Origin: Puccinellia tenuiflora
Lineage: Eukaryota; Streptophyta; Magnoliopsida; Poales; Poaceae
Assembly (NCBI GenBank): GCA_012064385.1
Contig: QRDG01002503.1
Span: 62,001-126,000, forward strand
Length of the DNA stretch: 64,000 nt
Direction of reading: 5' to 3'
Shown: positions 10,190-21,304 of the stretch, in pieces
How positions within the stretch are numbered: the stretch's first letter is position 1
How the letters are laid out: every line of letters begins with the position of its first letter
Notes under the pieces: model-generated
What the model was told of the DNA's origin: nothing
The model's input: the letters and a program-made list of their open reading frames with translations, nothing else
Databases searched by the model: none
Made by a program: the position numbers and the translations under genes

Positions 10190-13100
10190 TCAGGCCGTCA
10201 CGCCTCCTGAGGTGCCCACTCCGTCCACGACAGCCTCCGCCTCCTCCTCCAGGGCATCCTCCTCGTCGTCGCCATCGATCACGACTTGGTCGAATTTCTT
10301 GGCGTACGCATCGGCGGCTTCCCGCGCCTTGTTGCTGATGATGACCGGCGGTGCCATCACGGCCTCAAGGTCAAGTGAGGGCTGGAGCCTCGCGAGGTTG
10401 CTGAAGATGCGGCTGGTGGCGATGACGAGGAGATCGCGGCTCTCCTCCACGACGCGCTCGTCGAAGCCCTTCGTGGTCTCTTCAAGCTTTCCGAGGAATT
10501 GCTCGAAGAAGAACGAGTACGCGGCCTCGTCGTCGATCCCTGCGGAAAAGGAGGGGACGTCGATCCTCAGATCATCCCTGGCGGCGCGCGCACGGTTCAT
10601 CAAGTCCTGGAGAATGCGCTGGCGCTGGCGTGACATGGACTGGCCAATCTGGCGCTGGTCCCGTGCCCGCTCCACGAGATCCGCGACCGGCCCAACCTGC
10701 TGTCGGAGCTCGTCCAGGTCTCTCTCCAGGGCGGCAGCGTTCCCCTCTGCGCGAGCCTGGGCCTCCCTGGCATTCTCGAGGCAGGAGGCCATCCGCTTCT
10801 CCTCCTGCTCGTGCTCCTTGATGCGGTCTTGGAGCTCCTTGCGTTTCGCTTTGAAGCGGTCCTCCAACTTCGTGGCCTTCTCATCATAATCCTTGGAGAG
10901 AGTTTCGCGGATGAGCTTGACCTTGGTGTCGACCTCCTCCTGGATTCTTTTCTGCTTCACCGCGAAGTCGGCGTTGGCCTTCTCGTGGCGCTCCGCGTAG
11001 GTGGCCTCGTTCTTGGCCACCAGGCCCTCGCGCTCCTGTAGCTGCCCCTCGCGCGTGGCCTGGTCCTTCTCGAGCAGCTGGACCTGCTCCTCGCGCTGGC
11101 GCAGCTCCTTCTCGCGGAGGGAGAGCTCTCCCTCGCGTCGCGTCAGCTCTGCCTCGTGCGGCGCCAGCTGCCCCTCGCGAGCATCCAGCAGCTCGCGGAG
11201 CTCCTTCAAGCTGGCCCTTGCGACCTCGGACTCAGCGGCGAATTTCTGCTCCGCGGCTGCTATTTCCTGGTGCTTGGAGGCAGTCTCCGCCTCGAGCGCC
11301 TCCCGAGCGGCGTCCAGCTGGTCCATGACCTCCGCCGCCTCCCGCTTGACGCTGTCGCGGGTCTCCTTGGCAAAGCGGATCGCCTCCTCACGCGCCACCC
11401 GGGCCGCCGCGTCCTGCCGGCGGCACATCTCCACCCTCTCGTGGAGGAGGGCCCAGGCCTCGCCAAGCCTTGCCCGCTCCTCCTCCCTGGCGAGCTCTTC
11501 TCGCCGACTGCGCCTCCAACTCGTCAAGCGCCTTCCGCGCGTGGCCAAGACGGCGCTGCGGCGGGCCGCGCGAGGGCACGGCACCCGCATCGCCAAGGTC
11601 CCCGCGTCGTCGCGGGGTGCAGAGGCCTCGACGCTCGTCGAGGCACCCGGGCATCCTGCCTCGGGTTCGCGGCCGCCTCTGGTGCGGCCTGGGGGCTCGT
11701 GGGGGCGCCTCCCTCGTCACCCGCTTCAAGTGCCCTCTGGGGGCTGGGCGTCCTCTCGCCCCCAGCTCCGGCGCCTGTGGGCTCCGGAGGTGCCTCTGCC
11801 TCCTGCTCCTCAGGGGCGCTTCCTGCCCCTTCCGTGGCGGCCGCGTCCGCCACGGCCTCGGGCGCATCGGCCCCTCTTGAGGGAGCCTCCTCCTCCTCTG
11901 GAGGCGGCTCCATGACGATGTCCTCATCCACCCTCTCCTCCTCCGTCTCCTGCTGGACGGGAGGAGCGGCTGCCCTAGCTGGCGACGGCGGCGCCACCTC
12001 TTCGGTCACCTCCTCCGCGCGGTGCTCCGCCACAGGAGGAGTGGCCACCCTAGCTAGCGACGGCGGCGCCACCTCTTCGATCACCTCCTCAACACGGTGC
12101 TCGACCACGGGAGGAGTCGCCGCCCGAGCCGGCGACGGCGCCGCCCCTTCAACCGCCTCCTCCGCGCGGTGCTCACCCGCGGGAGGGACAGCCACCTGCC
12201 GCGGCTCGTCAGCCGCAGGCGTCTCCGCGACGATGCTGGCGGTCTCTCCAAGCTTGCGGAGCCGCCGCCTCTTTGGCTCTGCAGGTTGCCTGAAAGAAAG
12301 ACAAGTAGAAGATCCTTCAAGGGGGTTTTCCAGAAGCAAAACGCTAAATGAGGAAGGAAGAAAAATCAGGACTTACTTGTCAACCATCCTCCACACCCTC
12401 TTCTTCGCCTTGGGCGGTTGGGTGTTGCTTGCTCCGGCCTCCTCTTGAGGCACCTTTGCCTCCTCGCGAGGAGCGCTCCTCGCAACCGCGGCTCTCCTAT
12501 CGTGGATGGCCTTGGAGCGGGGCTCGCAGCGTCCTCCCCCGCTGCCGCTCGTCTCCTCCTCCTCTCCAACATGTCGGGAGCGGGCGACGCGGAAGGCATC
12601 CTCCTCATCGCCGGAGGAGATCACCTGGAGGTCCACCTCGGCGGGAGCGCTCCTTGAGGAGCCGGCGAAGCCTCTCGAGGGGTCGGCCCCTCTCAAGGCC
12701 TCGCCCTCGCCAACGAGGTCGGCGCTTCTCGAGGCCTCATCCTCGCCGAAGGGATCCACGCCTCTCGAGGCCTCTTCCTCGACAGACTCTTCGACCTCCT
12801 CCGGCTCCGGAGACTCGTCCATGTACTCCGGCTCCGCCGCCCACGGGTTGGGACGAGGCCCGCGGTGCCCTGCGGGCACAATTCCCCACTCGTCGAACAC
12901 GGGCATGCACCTGCGTTGCTCCTCGATGCTCTCCTCGGCAAAGCTAATGAGTGGCCGGGCCTCGTCGCGGGTAGGAGACGGGATCTCCGTCGTCGCGAAG
13001 AGGACCCCCATGATCTGGCGTAGCACCTCAGGCGAGAAGTTGTCCGAGCACAGGCGCATCGTGTCCTCCTTGCCTGAGTACCGCCACACCGGCTCGGAGT

Positions 13101-13882
13101 GCCACTGGAGAGGAGCGATCCGGCGCCTCGTGAAGTCTCTTGCCACCATCTGGCCGGTGACCCCTGCCCTCGCGGAGGCACCGGATGCACTCGTACACCG
13201 CGTCAAGCCTCGAGCCCCTGAAGTCTGCGCTCGCCCAGCGCGCCCACTTCCTCGGGGGCGCCTCGGGCACCTCTAGGAGAGGGTTTATCTTCTTGGTGTC
13301 GACGAAGAGCCACTTCTTGCGGAAGTCCTCCACCTTCTTCGTCACCTTGGTGATGGCGTTCTCACCGCACCAAGCAATGGGAATGTAGTTCTCACTCCTG
13401 GCGGCGGCGATGCGGAAGGAGACGCAGCCGAGCCGCTCGTTGGAGGCGGTGCTCCGGAGGGAGTAGAAGCTACGGAAGAGCGCCACCGAGGGACGGATGC
13501 CAATGTAGGCCTCGCAGAGGTGGGCGAAGATGGCGAGGATAAGGATGGAGTTGGGATGAAGATGAAGAAGTTGAATCTGGTACACCTCCAGAATCGCCAA
13601 GAGGAAATCGGAAAAGGGAGGAACAAGACCGGCGTAGAGAGTATGGAGGAAGATGGGGTAGTACCCCTCGGTGAGCCTGCTGCCGGCCGGCCTCATCTCG
13701 GTGGCGCCGTGCTCGTTGGTGCTCGCCGCCGCCAGGTGGCGCACCTTTGCTATCGCCGCCGCGGTGACGCGGGTCTGCGGCAGCGCCCCCTCGAGAGCAG
13801 CACCGCGCGCCGCCGCCGCAGACGTGCCGGCCCGCATCGCGGCTTTGCCCTTCGGGTCGATGTTTGCTTTCTTGGGCGCCAT
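10190..13882 (-). pseudogene. Antisense gene of Tat element (gypsy-type transposon domain plus long coiled coil), two frameshifts
   Basis: Starts at ATG 13882 (minus strand). Residues about 70-235 (EGYYPIFLHTLYAGL, ALFRSFYSLR, DFRKKWLFVDT, PRKWARWASADF) resemble the plant 'putative gypsy type transposon' domain (PF04195, Transposase_28), whose function is unknown. A one-base insertion near 13165 shifts the frame, then an acidic tail follows. A clean GT-AG intron (12290-12375, donor GTAAGT, acceptor TTTCAG) keeps the phase across VDK/QPAEPK and ends just before three 75-bp repeats (11969-12190). Another frameshift near 11560 leads into an Arg/Glu/Ala-rich coiled coil of about 300 residues and a stop at 10190. 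Antisense ORFs here are known in Tat/Grande elements. The intron and long coiled coil suggest a real protein-coding gene, now broken; its role is not known. Confidence 0.75.
12290..12375 (-). other. Intron in the antisense gene
   Basis: 86 bp on the minus strand with donor GTAAGTCC after GTTGACAA and acceptor CTTTCTTTCAG before GCAACC. Joining the exons keeps the reading frame, and without splicing the frame stops at once (AAG TAA). An intron inside a retroelement on the antisense strand avoids removal during sense-strand replication. Confidence 0.7.
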
Positions 13883-14167
13883 TGGTCGCCGGAGAAGGAG
13901 ATTTCGAAGACGGAGCGCTCTGGAGAAGATTGGAGGAGTTGGGAGAAGTGCGCAGAGAGCAATGAATGGAGTGACGGGCGCCGTCTGCGCGCCCAGGCTT
14001 TATTGACCGGCTCCCGAGTCGTGGCGGGCCCCGCCACGTCGCCCGTTGAAGCCGAGGAGGTCGTGGCCGCGGGCGCAACCGCTGCGCCCCACGTGTCACG
14101 GCCCCGGCAGGCACCGTTGGGCCCTCGACGCTTTCGCCTCCATCCATGGGCCTCGGCGTGCCATCGC
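13883..14167 (+). other. Presumed promoter and 5' leader region of the antisense gene
   Basis: GC-rich sequence between the antisense ATG and the purine tract. No clear TATA box on the minus strand was seen here. Transcription may start here or within the 3' LTR in reverse. Confidence 0.35.
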
Positions 14168-14182
14168 GGGCCCGGGGGCTAC
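14168..14182 (+). other. Polypurine tract region of Tat element
   Basis: GGGCCCGGGGGCTAC lies directly before TGTCGG of the 3' LTR. The GGGGG core is the likely plus-strand primer. The tract is short and interrupted by cytosines. Confidence 0.6.
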
Positions 14183-15472
14183 TGTCGGCACAGTGGAAAC
14201 CAGGGTACCACGGGCCGGCCTGCCAGGGCCCACAAGATTCTTCAGAAGATTTCGCTAAGGACCAGGCTCTCCAAGCCTGGCGAGCCTCGCGAGGGTTTTT
14301 CCTCGCGAGGGACCTTTTCTCCTCGCCGAGGGTTTTCTCCCTTGGCGAGGGACCTCTCCTCGAGAGGGCATCTCGGATGCCACCGGCAATTCTGCTAAGG
14401 ACCAAGCCGAAAGTCTCGGCAAGGCCTATTGCCTCGCGAGGCTTCCTTCCTCGAAGCCAGCTCTGCCTCCGCGGCAGAGCGCAAACTGGGCTCTGCGCCC
14501 ATGTGCAGAGTGACGCGCGCGCCTGCGCGCGGTGCCGACGACGCCGCAGTTGCCGTTCCATGTATAAAGCGGTCAACAAGTAGCACCAAGCAAAGCGGAC
14601 AACGAGTATTGCCACTTTGGTGATAAGGGAACCGTCTGCAGCTACGCTCCAAGGCGACGTCACCGTGGGTCACATCCCACCTCAGCAAGCCCAGCCACCG
14701 TCCGGTTGGCCGGTGGCTTTTCCAGCTTTGGTGACGCTGCCCCCTGCTGTGGACCGCGTCCATGGACTTTACCTTTATGGTGGACTCTACCTTTATTGTG
14801 CACCGCACCTCCTCCTTCGTCGCCATGTGGTAGCCCTTCCCGCCAAGATGTTTTGGGGGGAAGAGGCCCGAGATGCCTATAAAAGGAGGAGGAGCCCGTT
14901 CGGGCAAAGGGTTCCAAGATTCATAAGCCCAANGCCCCACCGTCCTGTTTGGACGGTGGCTTTTCCAGCTTTGGTGACGCCGCCCCCTGCCGTGGACCGC
15001 GTCCATGGACCTTACCTTTATGGTGGACTCTACCTTTATTGTGCACCGCACCTCCTCCTTCGTCGCCATGTGGTAGCCCTTCCCGCCAAGATGTTTGGGG
15101 AAGAGGCCCGAGACGCCTATAAAAGGAGGGGAGCCGTTCGGGCAAAGGGTTGGCAATCTGGTTAGACAAAAACCCTAGATCTGAGTTAGCAGTAGCCATT
15201 GTTAGCCACCCAGAGCTCGCCAAGCTCGCCCTGTACTGAAAACCTCTCCAAGCAAGTGCAATACAACTCGAAGCAGGACGTAGGGGTTTTACCTCACCTA
15301 GAGGGCCCTGAACCTGGGTAAGACCGTGTGTTCCTCTCTGCAGTGCTTCCCCCCGCTAGCGATCCAGGCGAGCACCGTCGCCGAGGCACGTTGAGGGTTG
15401 TTTGATTCCGTGTTCAGCCCCTTACTCGATCCTTCGTTGAGACACACCCAGTTCCTGGGACAGTTCTCCGAC
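14183..15472 (+). repeat. 3' LTR of Tat element, with internal duplication and an N
   Basis: 1290 bp, homologous over its length to 1961-3002 but carrying a second copy of about 240 bp that includes the TATA box. A single N is at 14933, at the junction of the two copies. The end reads CCGAC directly before CAAAA, so the final A of the expected CCGACA is missing or shared. Confidence 0.9.
14695..15170 (+). repeat. Tandem duplication of about 240 bp inside the 3' LTR
   Basis: The unit begins CCACCGTCC..., runs through ...CCTATAAAAGGAGG and ends in the AAGGGTT region. First copy about 14695-14932, second about 14937-15170. The 5' LTR has one copy (about 2480-2710). The units differ at several bases, so this is not a perfect copy-paste, but the N at the join raises the possibility of an assembly join. 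Confidence 0.8.
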
Positions 15473-15477
15473 CAAAA
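15473..15477. repeat. Target site duplication CAAAA, right copy (Tat element)
   Basis: Matches 1956-1960. The next bases (AATTAACTAG) resume the disrupted host sequence. Confidence 0.8.
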
Positions 15478-17762
15478 ATTAACTAGAAAATAGCACTTTG
15501 GAGATTTAAAAGCATAACACTTGACAATGATTGATATCTCACAAAGCAATATTAGTTTAACAAGGCGTTTGGCCAATACAAAGGAATTTAAGTTGTCAGC
15601 AAAGAGCTTCAACTTGCAACTTGTTTATTTCAAGATAAAGTCAATACAATTTTCACAGTTAGTTACAAAGATAACATGAAGTAAAACATGAACCAACGTT
15701 GACACCAAGTGATTGCTTGAGGAGTTTAGAAGGAAGAGGAAGACTGACTCAACATAAAAGTAACAGAAAGGCCCTTCGCAGAGGAAAGCAGGGATTAATC
15801 ATACGCTAGAGCTTTTGATTTTTTTGATTTTTTTGATAGAAGTAAAACAGTTTTGAGACATTTCATTAACGACTTCATAGAAAATAAACTAGCTAGTCTC
15901 CCATTTCAAGCAGGGCTTTTAAACTTTTGAGAGCGGCTGGCTTTAGAGGAACGAGTACATTCCTATTTCTCCTTTGTGTCACCACTAACCAATGTTGAGC
16001 CGATTTCTCAGATTTTCATTTGCGGAGGAGAATGGTGAGTTACATTTTATTTTGCTTAAGCCGCTCTCGGGTAAATCAAGTGAGGACAACCATCAAACCA
16101 GGTGAAAGGGGGGGGATGACCTTGCTTGTCACAGGTTTATCTAGCTTCCTACTGCTTCCTCATGAGCTTAAAAACAGAGGCACACAAGGAGAATTTTGAA
16201 CATTTAAAGATAGCACATGAAAAATTTACTTGGAGTGGTAGGGAAATACCACATGTAGGTAGGTATGGTGGACACAAATGACAAAGATATTTGGCTCAGG
16301 GAGTTGGATGCACGAGAAGTATTCCCTCTCAGTATGGAATTTTTGGGCTTAGCAGGATATCAAGCAAACACATAACATCAACTTGGTTCAATGAATGACT
16401 ACCGATTACATCGTGCATAACAACTGGACTTCACACCGTCTATTGTTAGCAAAACCAACTCTTTGCAAAAAGAAATATAAGACTTTGAGAGCTACCAAGC
16501 AGGACAAGCACCACATTTTTAAAGCCTTACGGTAGTTTTACTAATCTATTCTTACTAGATGGTGCACAAGTTTAAGCATTAATCTACTTCATACCTCTAA
16601 ACAATTGACAAGTATCAAAGATTCAAGACAACGGTCTACAAGATTAAGCAGCACTTTTTAAAACACTTCCTACATGATAATTTCCACTTAACCAAACACC
16701 AATCAACTTATTTGAAGCAAAACAAAAGGGCGAAGCAAAAGCAAAACTTCCTAACTACAAAAGCTAACAGCTCTGAACAAGAGTTTCTTGAAAACAAGGG
16801 CTAAAAGCATAAATAGCAAAGGCTAAACACTCAACACATAAAAGTGAAGAACATGAGTGTATAATGAAAAAGCAGAGCGTGTCTCTCTCCCAAACAAGCA
16901 TGCATGGATCCGAATTATTGCAAGGACCAGAAAACTAAATACAAACAAACTGACGCTCCAAGAATAGCACATAATGTGTAAAGGAATAAAAATATAGTAC
17001 CATGAGAGAAACCGATGATTGTTGATGAAGAAGGGGATGCCTTGGGCATCCCCAAGCTTAGACGCCAGTAACTTCTTGAATATTTCAGAGGAGGGTCCAT
17101 GGGGCCTCCCCAAGCATAGGCTTTTATTCCTTCTTGATCTTCCTTCATCACCTCGCACTTGGATACTTGAAAACTTCCTTCACGCAAAACTTATAGCAAC
17201 TTCATTAGAGGGGTTAGTCCACAAAAATAATATCTTCCTTCGGTTCCAAAGAACATGTCATGAACTTATTTTTTTAAAACATTAGCTACTATCACAAAGG
17301 TGTAAGTAAAACTCTAGCTTTGAAAAAGCTTCACTTTGCCCGTGAAAGAAGCAATGCAAAACTAAGGACAAAATCTGTCAAAAACAGAACGGACTGTAAA
17401 GATGAATTTTTTCGGGGCACTTCTGACCTCAAATCAGAAAACTTTAAACTAGAGAAAGGTAGACAAAACACTGATGCTTGCTGTCAAAAGTTTTGAGACA
17501 CAGATGACGTTCTGTGATTGTTTGGATTTACGAACAGTGAAGAACAGAAATCTGTTTCTGGACAGCAAACTCACCAATTAGTCTTCCTCTCTTTAGAGGC
17601 TATCATTGGCACCAAAACCAAAACAAAAAGATACACGGGAGTTTATACAGAAGTAACATCACCCAAAACTCAAAGAAATCAAAAAGAAACAGAAGGTAAA
17701 AATTGGTTGCCTCCCATAAGCACTTTTCTTTAACGCCTTTTAGCTAGGCAAAAGGGGCAAAT
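15478..17762 (-). other. Non-coding 3' region of the Athila-like element
   Basis: AT-rich, no ORF of interest. It lies downstream of the protease stop on the minus strand, where an autonomous element would have RT and integrase. An inverted word pair around 17035-17055 (GGGATGCC...GGCATCCCC) could form a hairpin. Confidence 0.6.
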
Positions 17763-19876
17763 TCAAGTTTTATCAATAGTATCCAATTCAAAACCACTCT
17801 TTGGCTTACCAATGGAATCAAAAGATTTATTTATCCTCTTCCCAGGGAAATGTTCCATCCCTTTTTTCAGTGGGCATTGAAATCTAATATTGCCCACTCT
17901 CATATCTATAACAGCACCAACAGTTCTAAGAAACGGTCTTCCCAAAACAATAGGACAAGGAAGCTTAAAATCAAGATCCATAATAATGAAATCAATGGGA
18001 ACATAATTACCATTAACCATGATGAGAACATCATATATTTTACCCAAAGGTGTATGCGAAGTGGCATCAAGAAAATTCACATTCAAATCATAATCTTTTA
18101 GTGGTCCAAGATCGAGGGCATCATAAACTTTTTTTGGCATAATAGAAATACTAGAACCAAGATCACACAAAGCATTACACTAAAATCATTTACTTTCATA
18201 TTAATGGTAGGTTCCCAAGCATCCTCTAATTTCCTAGGAATAGATAATTCACATTTAAGATTTTCTTCTCTCACCTCAATGAGAGCATTAGTAATATGCT
18301 TAGTAAAAGCCAAGTTCATTTTACTAGCAATAGGTGTTTTAGCAAGCTTTTGTAAAAACTTTATAACTTCAGTAAGGTTAAAATTATCAAAATCAAGATC
18401 ATTGTCATCAAAAATAACAGGAGCATTATCACCTAAAGAATCCATATCATCAGAACTATTTTCAGCATTTTTATCAACAACAGTTTCTGTGTTGACTGAA
18501 ATTTTTGGGTTCTTTTTAGGTATGGTACAAAATTTTCAAGTCCCAATTATTTTACCATTAGCATACTTAGGTGCTGTATATGACTCTTGAGCATTCACAT
18601 TTTAATATCCTCATTAGTATAAATAGTGCAACATTAGCAACCTTACTAATTTCAGCTTCTTTTTCTTCTCTTTCCCATCTAGCTTGTTAATTCAGCCCAA
18701 CATCCTTATATTATTATCAATTGTACTTGTATGGAATTTAAAGTTTTATGTTCCTTAACATCATGAGGAAAAAAATTTATTTTAAGGAAATCAACTTCAT
18801 GGGATAGACTATCCACTTTAATAACAAGATTATCTAGTTTCTCAAGTTTTTCTTCAACAATTTTATTGAAGCTTTTGTGAAGTGATAAAATCTTTAAGCA
18901 TGCTTTCAAGATCAGAGGACGCACTCTATTACTGTTGTAAGAATTACCATAATAATTTCCATAAGGATTACCATTATTTGAAGGATATGGTTTATAATTA
19001 TTATTACCAAAGTTGTTCCTATAAGCATTGTTGTTGAAATTATTTTAACAAAATTAACATCAACTTGCTCCTCTTGAGCAACCAAAGAAGCTAAAGGAAC
19101 ATTATTTGGATCAATAGGAAATTGTTTGCTAGCAAGCATAGACATAATAATACCAACCTTATCACTCAAAGAGGAGATTTTCTCAACAGAATTTAACTTC
19201 TTACCACTAGGAGCTCTCTCGGTGTGCCATTGCGAATAATTTGCCATCATTTCATCCAAGAGTTTTGTTGCAGAACCAAATGTGGTGGACATGAAGGTAC
19301 ATCCAGCGGCCGAGTCCAATAGGTTCCTTGAAGAAAAATTTAATCCTGCACAAAATTTGGATGACCATCCAAGTAGTCAGTCCATTAGTGGGACAGTTTT
19401 TAACTAGAGATTTCATTCTTTCCAAGCTTGAGCAACATGTTCATTATCAAATTGTTTAAAGTTCATAATGTTACTCCTTAATTGTATAATTTTTGCAGGT
19501 GGATAATATTTCCCAATAAAGGCATCTTTGCATTTAGTCCAACAATCAATACTATTCCTAGGCAAAGACAATAACCAATCTTTAGCACGTCCTCTTAAGG
19601 AAAAAGGAAAAAGTTACAGTTTTATAATGTCGCCCTGTACTTCTTTATATTTTTGCATATCACATAACTCAACAAAGTTTTTTTAAATGAGAGGGCAGCA
19701 TCATCACCACTAACACCAGAAAATTGCTCTTTCATGACAAGATTCAACAAAGCAGGTTTTATCTCATAAAATTCGCTTGTGGAAGCCGGTGGAGCAATAG
19801 GTGTGCATATAAAGTCATCATTATTCGTGCTAGTGAACTCACACAACTTAGTGTTCTTGGCTGAACCCATTTCCAC
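17763..19876 (-). pseudogene. Gag-protease remnant of the Athila-like element
   Basis: The gag start is at 19876 on the minus strand (MEMGSAKN...), with FYEIKPALLNLVMKEQFSG matching the conserved N-terminal gag core. Further gag pieces are at 19319-18912 (LDSAAGCTFMS..., TKLLDEMMANYSQWH). An Asn/Tyr/Gly-rich stretch lies around 18950-19040, then an acidic linker at 18445-18180. The protease is at 18170-17763, with CDLGSSISIMP at the active site and PIVLGRPFLRT as the second motif. DLG-(A/S)-S instead of DTG is usual in the Athila group. Several frameshifts and stops separate these pieces, so no intact polyprotein remains. The protein would have packaged RNA and matured itself. Confidence is high for family and low for exact boundaries. 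Confidence 0.8.
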
Positions 19877-20074
19877 AATTTTTAATTTTTAATTTCTTGA
19901 CAAGAAACTAAGCAAAACAAAAAGAGACTAGTTGCTGGAATTATTAATTTTTTTGTGTTTTTCAGTTTTAGAGCAACAAAAGGCAAAACAAGACTAACAA
20001 AAAATATACTAGGCAAGACAATAACAAAGTAAAGTGAAAGGATGTGTGAAACTCCCCTAGCTGATGCTTCCAAG

Positions 20075-20092
20075 TCCCCAGCAACGGCGCCA
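20075..20092 (-). other. Primer-binding site of the Athila-like element
   Basis: On the minus strand TGGCGCCGTTGCTGGGGA, next to the LTR end. This is the common primer site of this Triticeae Gypsy group. Confidence 0.8.
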
Positions 20093-20103
20093 GAAAACAG
20101 GCT

Positions 20104-20545
20104 TGAGATGGCGACGGCCTCGGACGTCTTCTGGAAAATATGATCGGGTCTCTAGGGTTTTTGCGTCGGGGGAAATTTATAGGTGAAAGGGCGAATCAAG
20201 GAGGTGGACCACCTGTCCAGGTGGGACCCAGGCGTGGCCAAGGGAGGGGCCATGCCTGGCTGGCATCTGGGGCCTGTGGGCCCCCTGCAGGCGCCCTTCT
20301 GGCTCTGTTTTCGTTTCATATTGGAATAATTCCCGTAAATTTTCAGCGCAATCCGAGAAACTTCCCAGAACAACTTTTCTGAAACAAAAAGACAGCAGAA
20401 AACAGGAACTGGCACTAGGCATCTTGTTAATAGGTTAGTTCTATAAATCATGCCAAAATGATATAAAAACATTATAAAACATGTGGCACTGATATGTAAT
20501 CAAGCATGGAACATCAAAAATTATAGATACGTCGGAGACGTATCA
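20104..20545 (-). repeat. 5' LTR of the Athila-like element (minus strand)
   Basis: Starts TGATACGTCTCCGACGTATC at 20545 on the minus strand and runs to about 20104 (CCATCTCA), close to the primer site. About 440 bp. The inner end is approximate because no clean CA is adjacent to the primer site. Confidence 0.65.
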
Positions 20546-20960
20546 ATCTCGTGTGTATTTCGAACTCGAACCTGGTATTTTATCATGTACAATGTATTTC
20601 TTTTGTCGTTCATTAGTAAACGTACCATATGGTCGATGCGTACTGTAAGATAACGGCATCTAGATGTATAATGTTGGTACTTCAGTTTTTGTTTTCAAAC
20701 CTCTGGTAGATGTATAATGTCAATAAGCAGCTTATGTCGATGTCACCCCCCGGAGCAAAGCCATGTTCGAAGGTTTACCTGCACATGTTTACATTTTGTT
20801 TTGTTACTAATAAGCAGATTCATGATAAGATAACGAAATGTTACACTGGGAATCATGTACTTGTCTATATAATTAAAAAACTTAAATCATGCAGGTAAGA
20901 GTACCTTCAAAAGTTGTTCCTCACTCATTTCACTTGCACTCACTGTCTTCGTGCTGCTAG
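20546..20960 (-). repeat. Inverted copy of MULE 5' exons
   Basis: This segment is the reverse complement of about 21826-22222. It covers the same two exon-like blocks (GGTGACATCGACATAAG and AGTGAGGAACAACTTTTG). Divergence is visible as small substitutions and indels. The spacer is about 860 bp. Confidence 0.85.
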
Positions 20961-21304
20961 AATTCCTTATTTGGCCCTGGCTGAAGTTTGCCTTCCTTTT
21001 TTGGCCCTGGTAAATTATTTCTTCCTTTCATGACCCACAAAGTTTGGTTGGTTCCTTATTTGGCCCTCTAGTACAATTAAAGCACTAAGATGACCATTTT
21101 GCCCCTGCTGCAATATGTGACGAAATTGCACTAAAAAAGGCTGTGATATACTAGTTGGTTATTAAAAGAAACGATCCCCACTGTGGCTGGCACCAGCACA
21201 CCAGTTCACGCTTTATTGAAAATTTTGAAATTTGAATTTTTGAGTTTCAAAAAAAATCTCAAATTTATTCCGGAAATTACTCCAATTTCCACAACTCCAA
21301 AAAA

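Larger units (their letters stand above)
1961..15472 (+). mobile_element. Complete Tat-lineage Ty3/gypsy LTR retrotransposon with antisense gene
   Basis: The element is bounded by two LTRs starting TGTCGGCACAGTGG and by a CAAAA duplication. Order: 5' LTR, primer-binding site, gag-protease, RT, RNase H, second RNase H, integrase with H2C2 zinc finger, C-terminal module, a non-coding stretch, a gene on the opposite strand, purine tract, 3' LTR. A second RNase H after the RT-linked one, and an extra antisense ORF downstream of pol, are known marks of the plant Tat (Grande/RIRE2-like) lineage. It is not autonomous as read: one in-frame TAG and about four single-base frameshifts break the sense genes. 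The direct order of its flanks suggests insertion near the junction of the Copia remnant and the Athila-like element. Confidence 0.93.
15478..20545 (-). mobile_element. Athila-like Ty3/gypsy element with gag and protease only, minus strand, one LTR in window
   Basis: Read on the minus strand: LTR starting TGATACGTCTCCGACG at 20545, primer-binding site, gag (about 19876 to 18900), protease (18170 to 17763), then more than 2 kb of non-coding sequence. The minus-strand leader words around GGCGTTAAAGAAAAGTGC and GGGATGCCCAAGGCATCCCC are typical of Triticeae Sabrina/Wham-type elements (from memory). No RT or integrase is visible. The far LTR is not in the window: the left end is interrupted at the Tat/Copia junction. 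Right flank ATCTC (20546-20550) is the likely target duplication. Confidence 0.8.

Noticed and set aside
10212..12448. Plus-strand ORFs opposite the antisense gene
   Set aside because: Ser/Arg-rich or Leu/Ala-rich shadows; the minus strand has domain, intron and coiled-coil evidence.
20971..21300. Possible MITE between the inverted MULE copies (repeated TTATTTGGCCCT words)
   Set aside because: The words recur but no paired terminal repeat or target duplication could be found.
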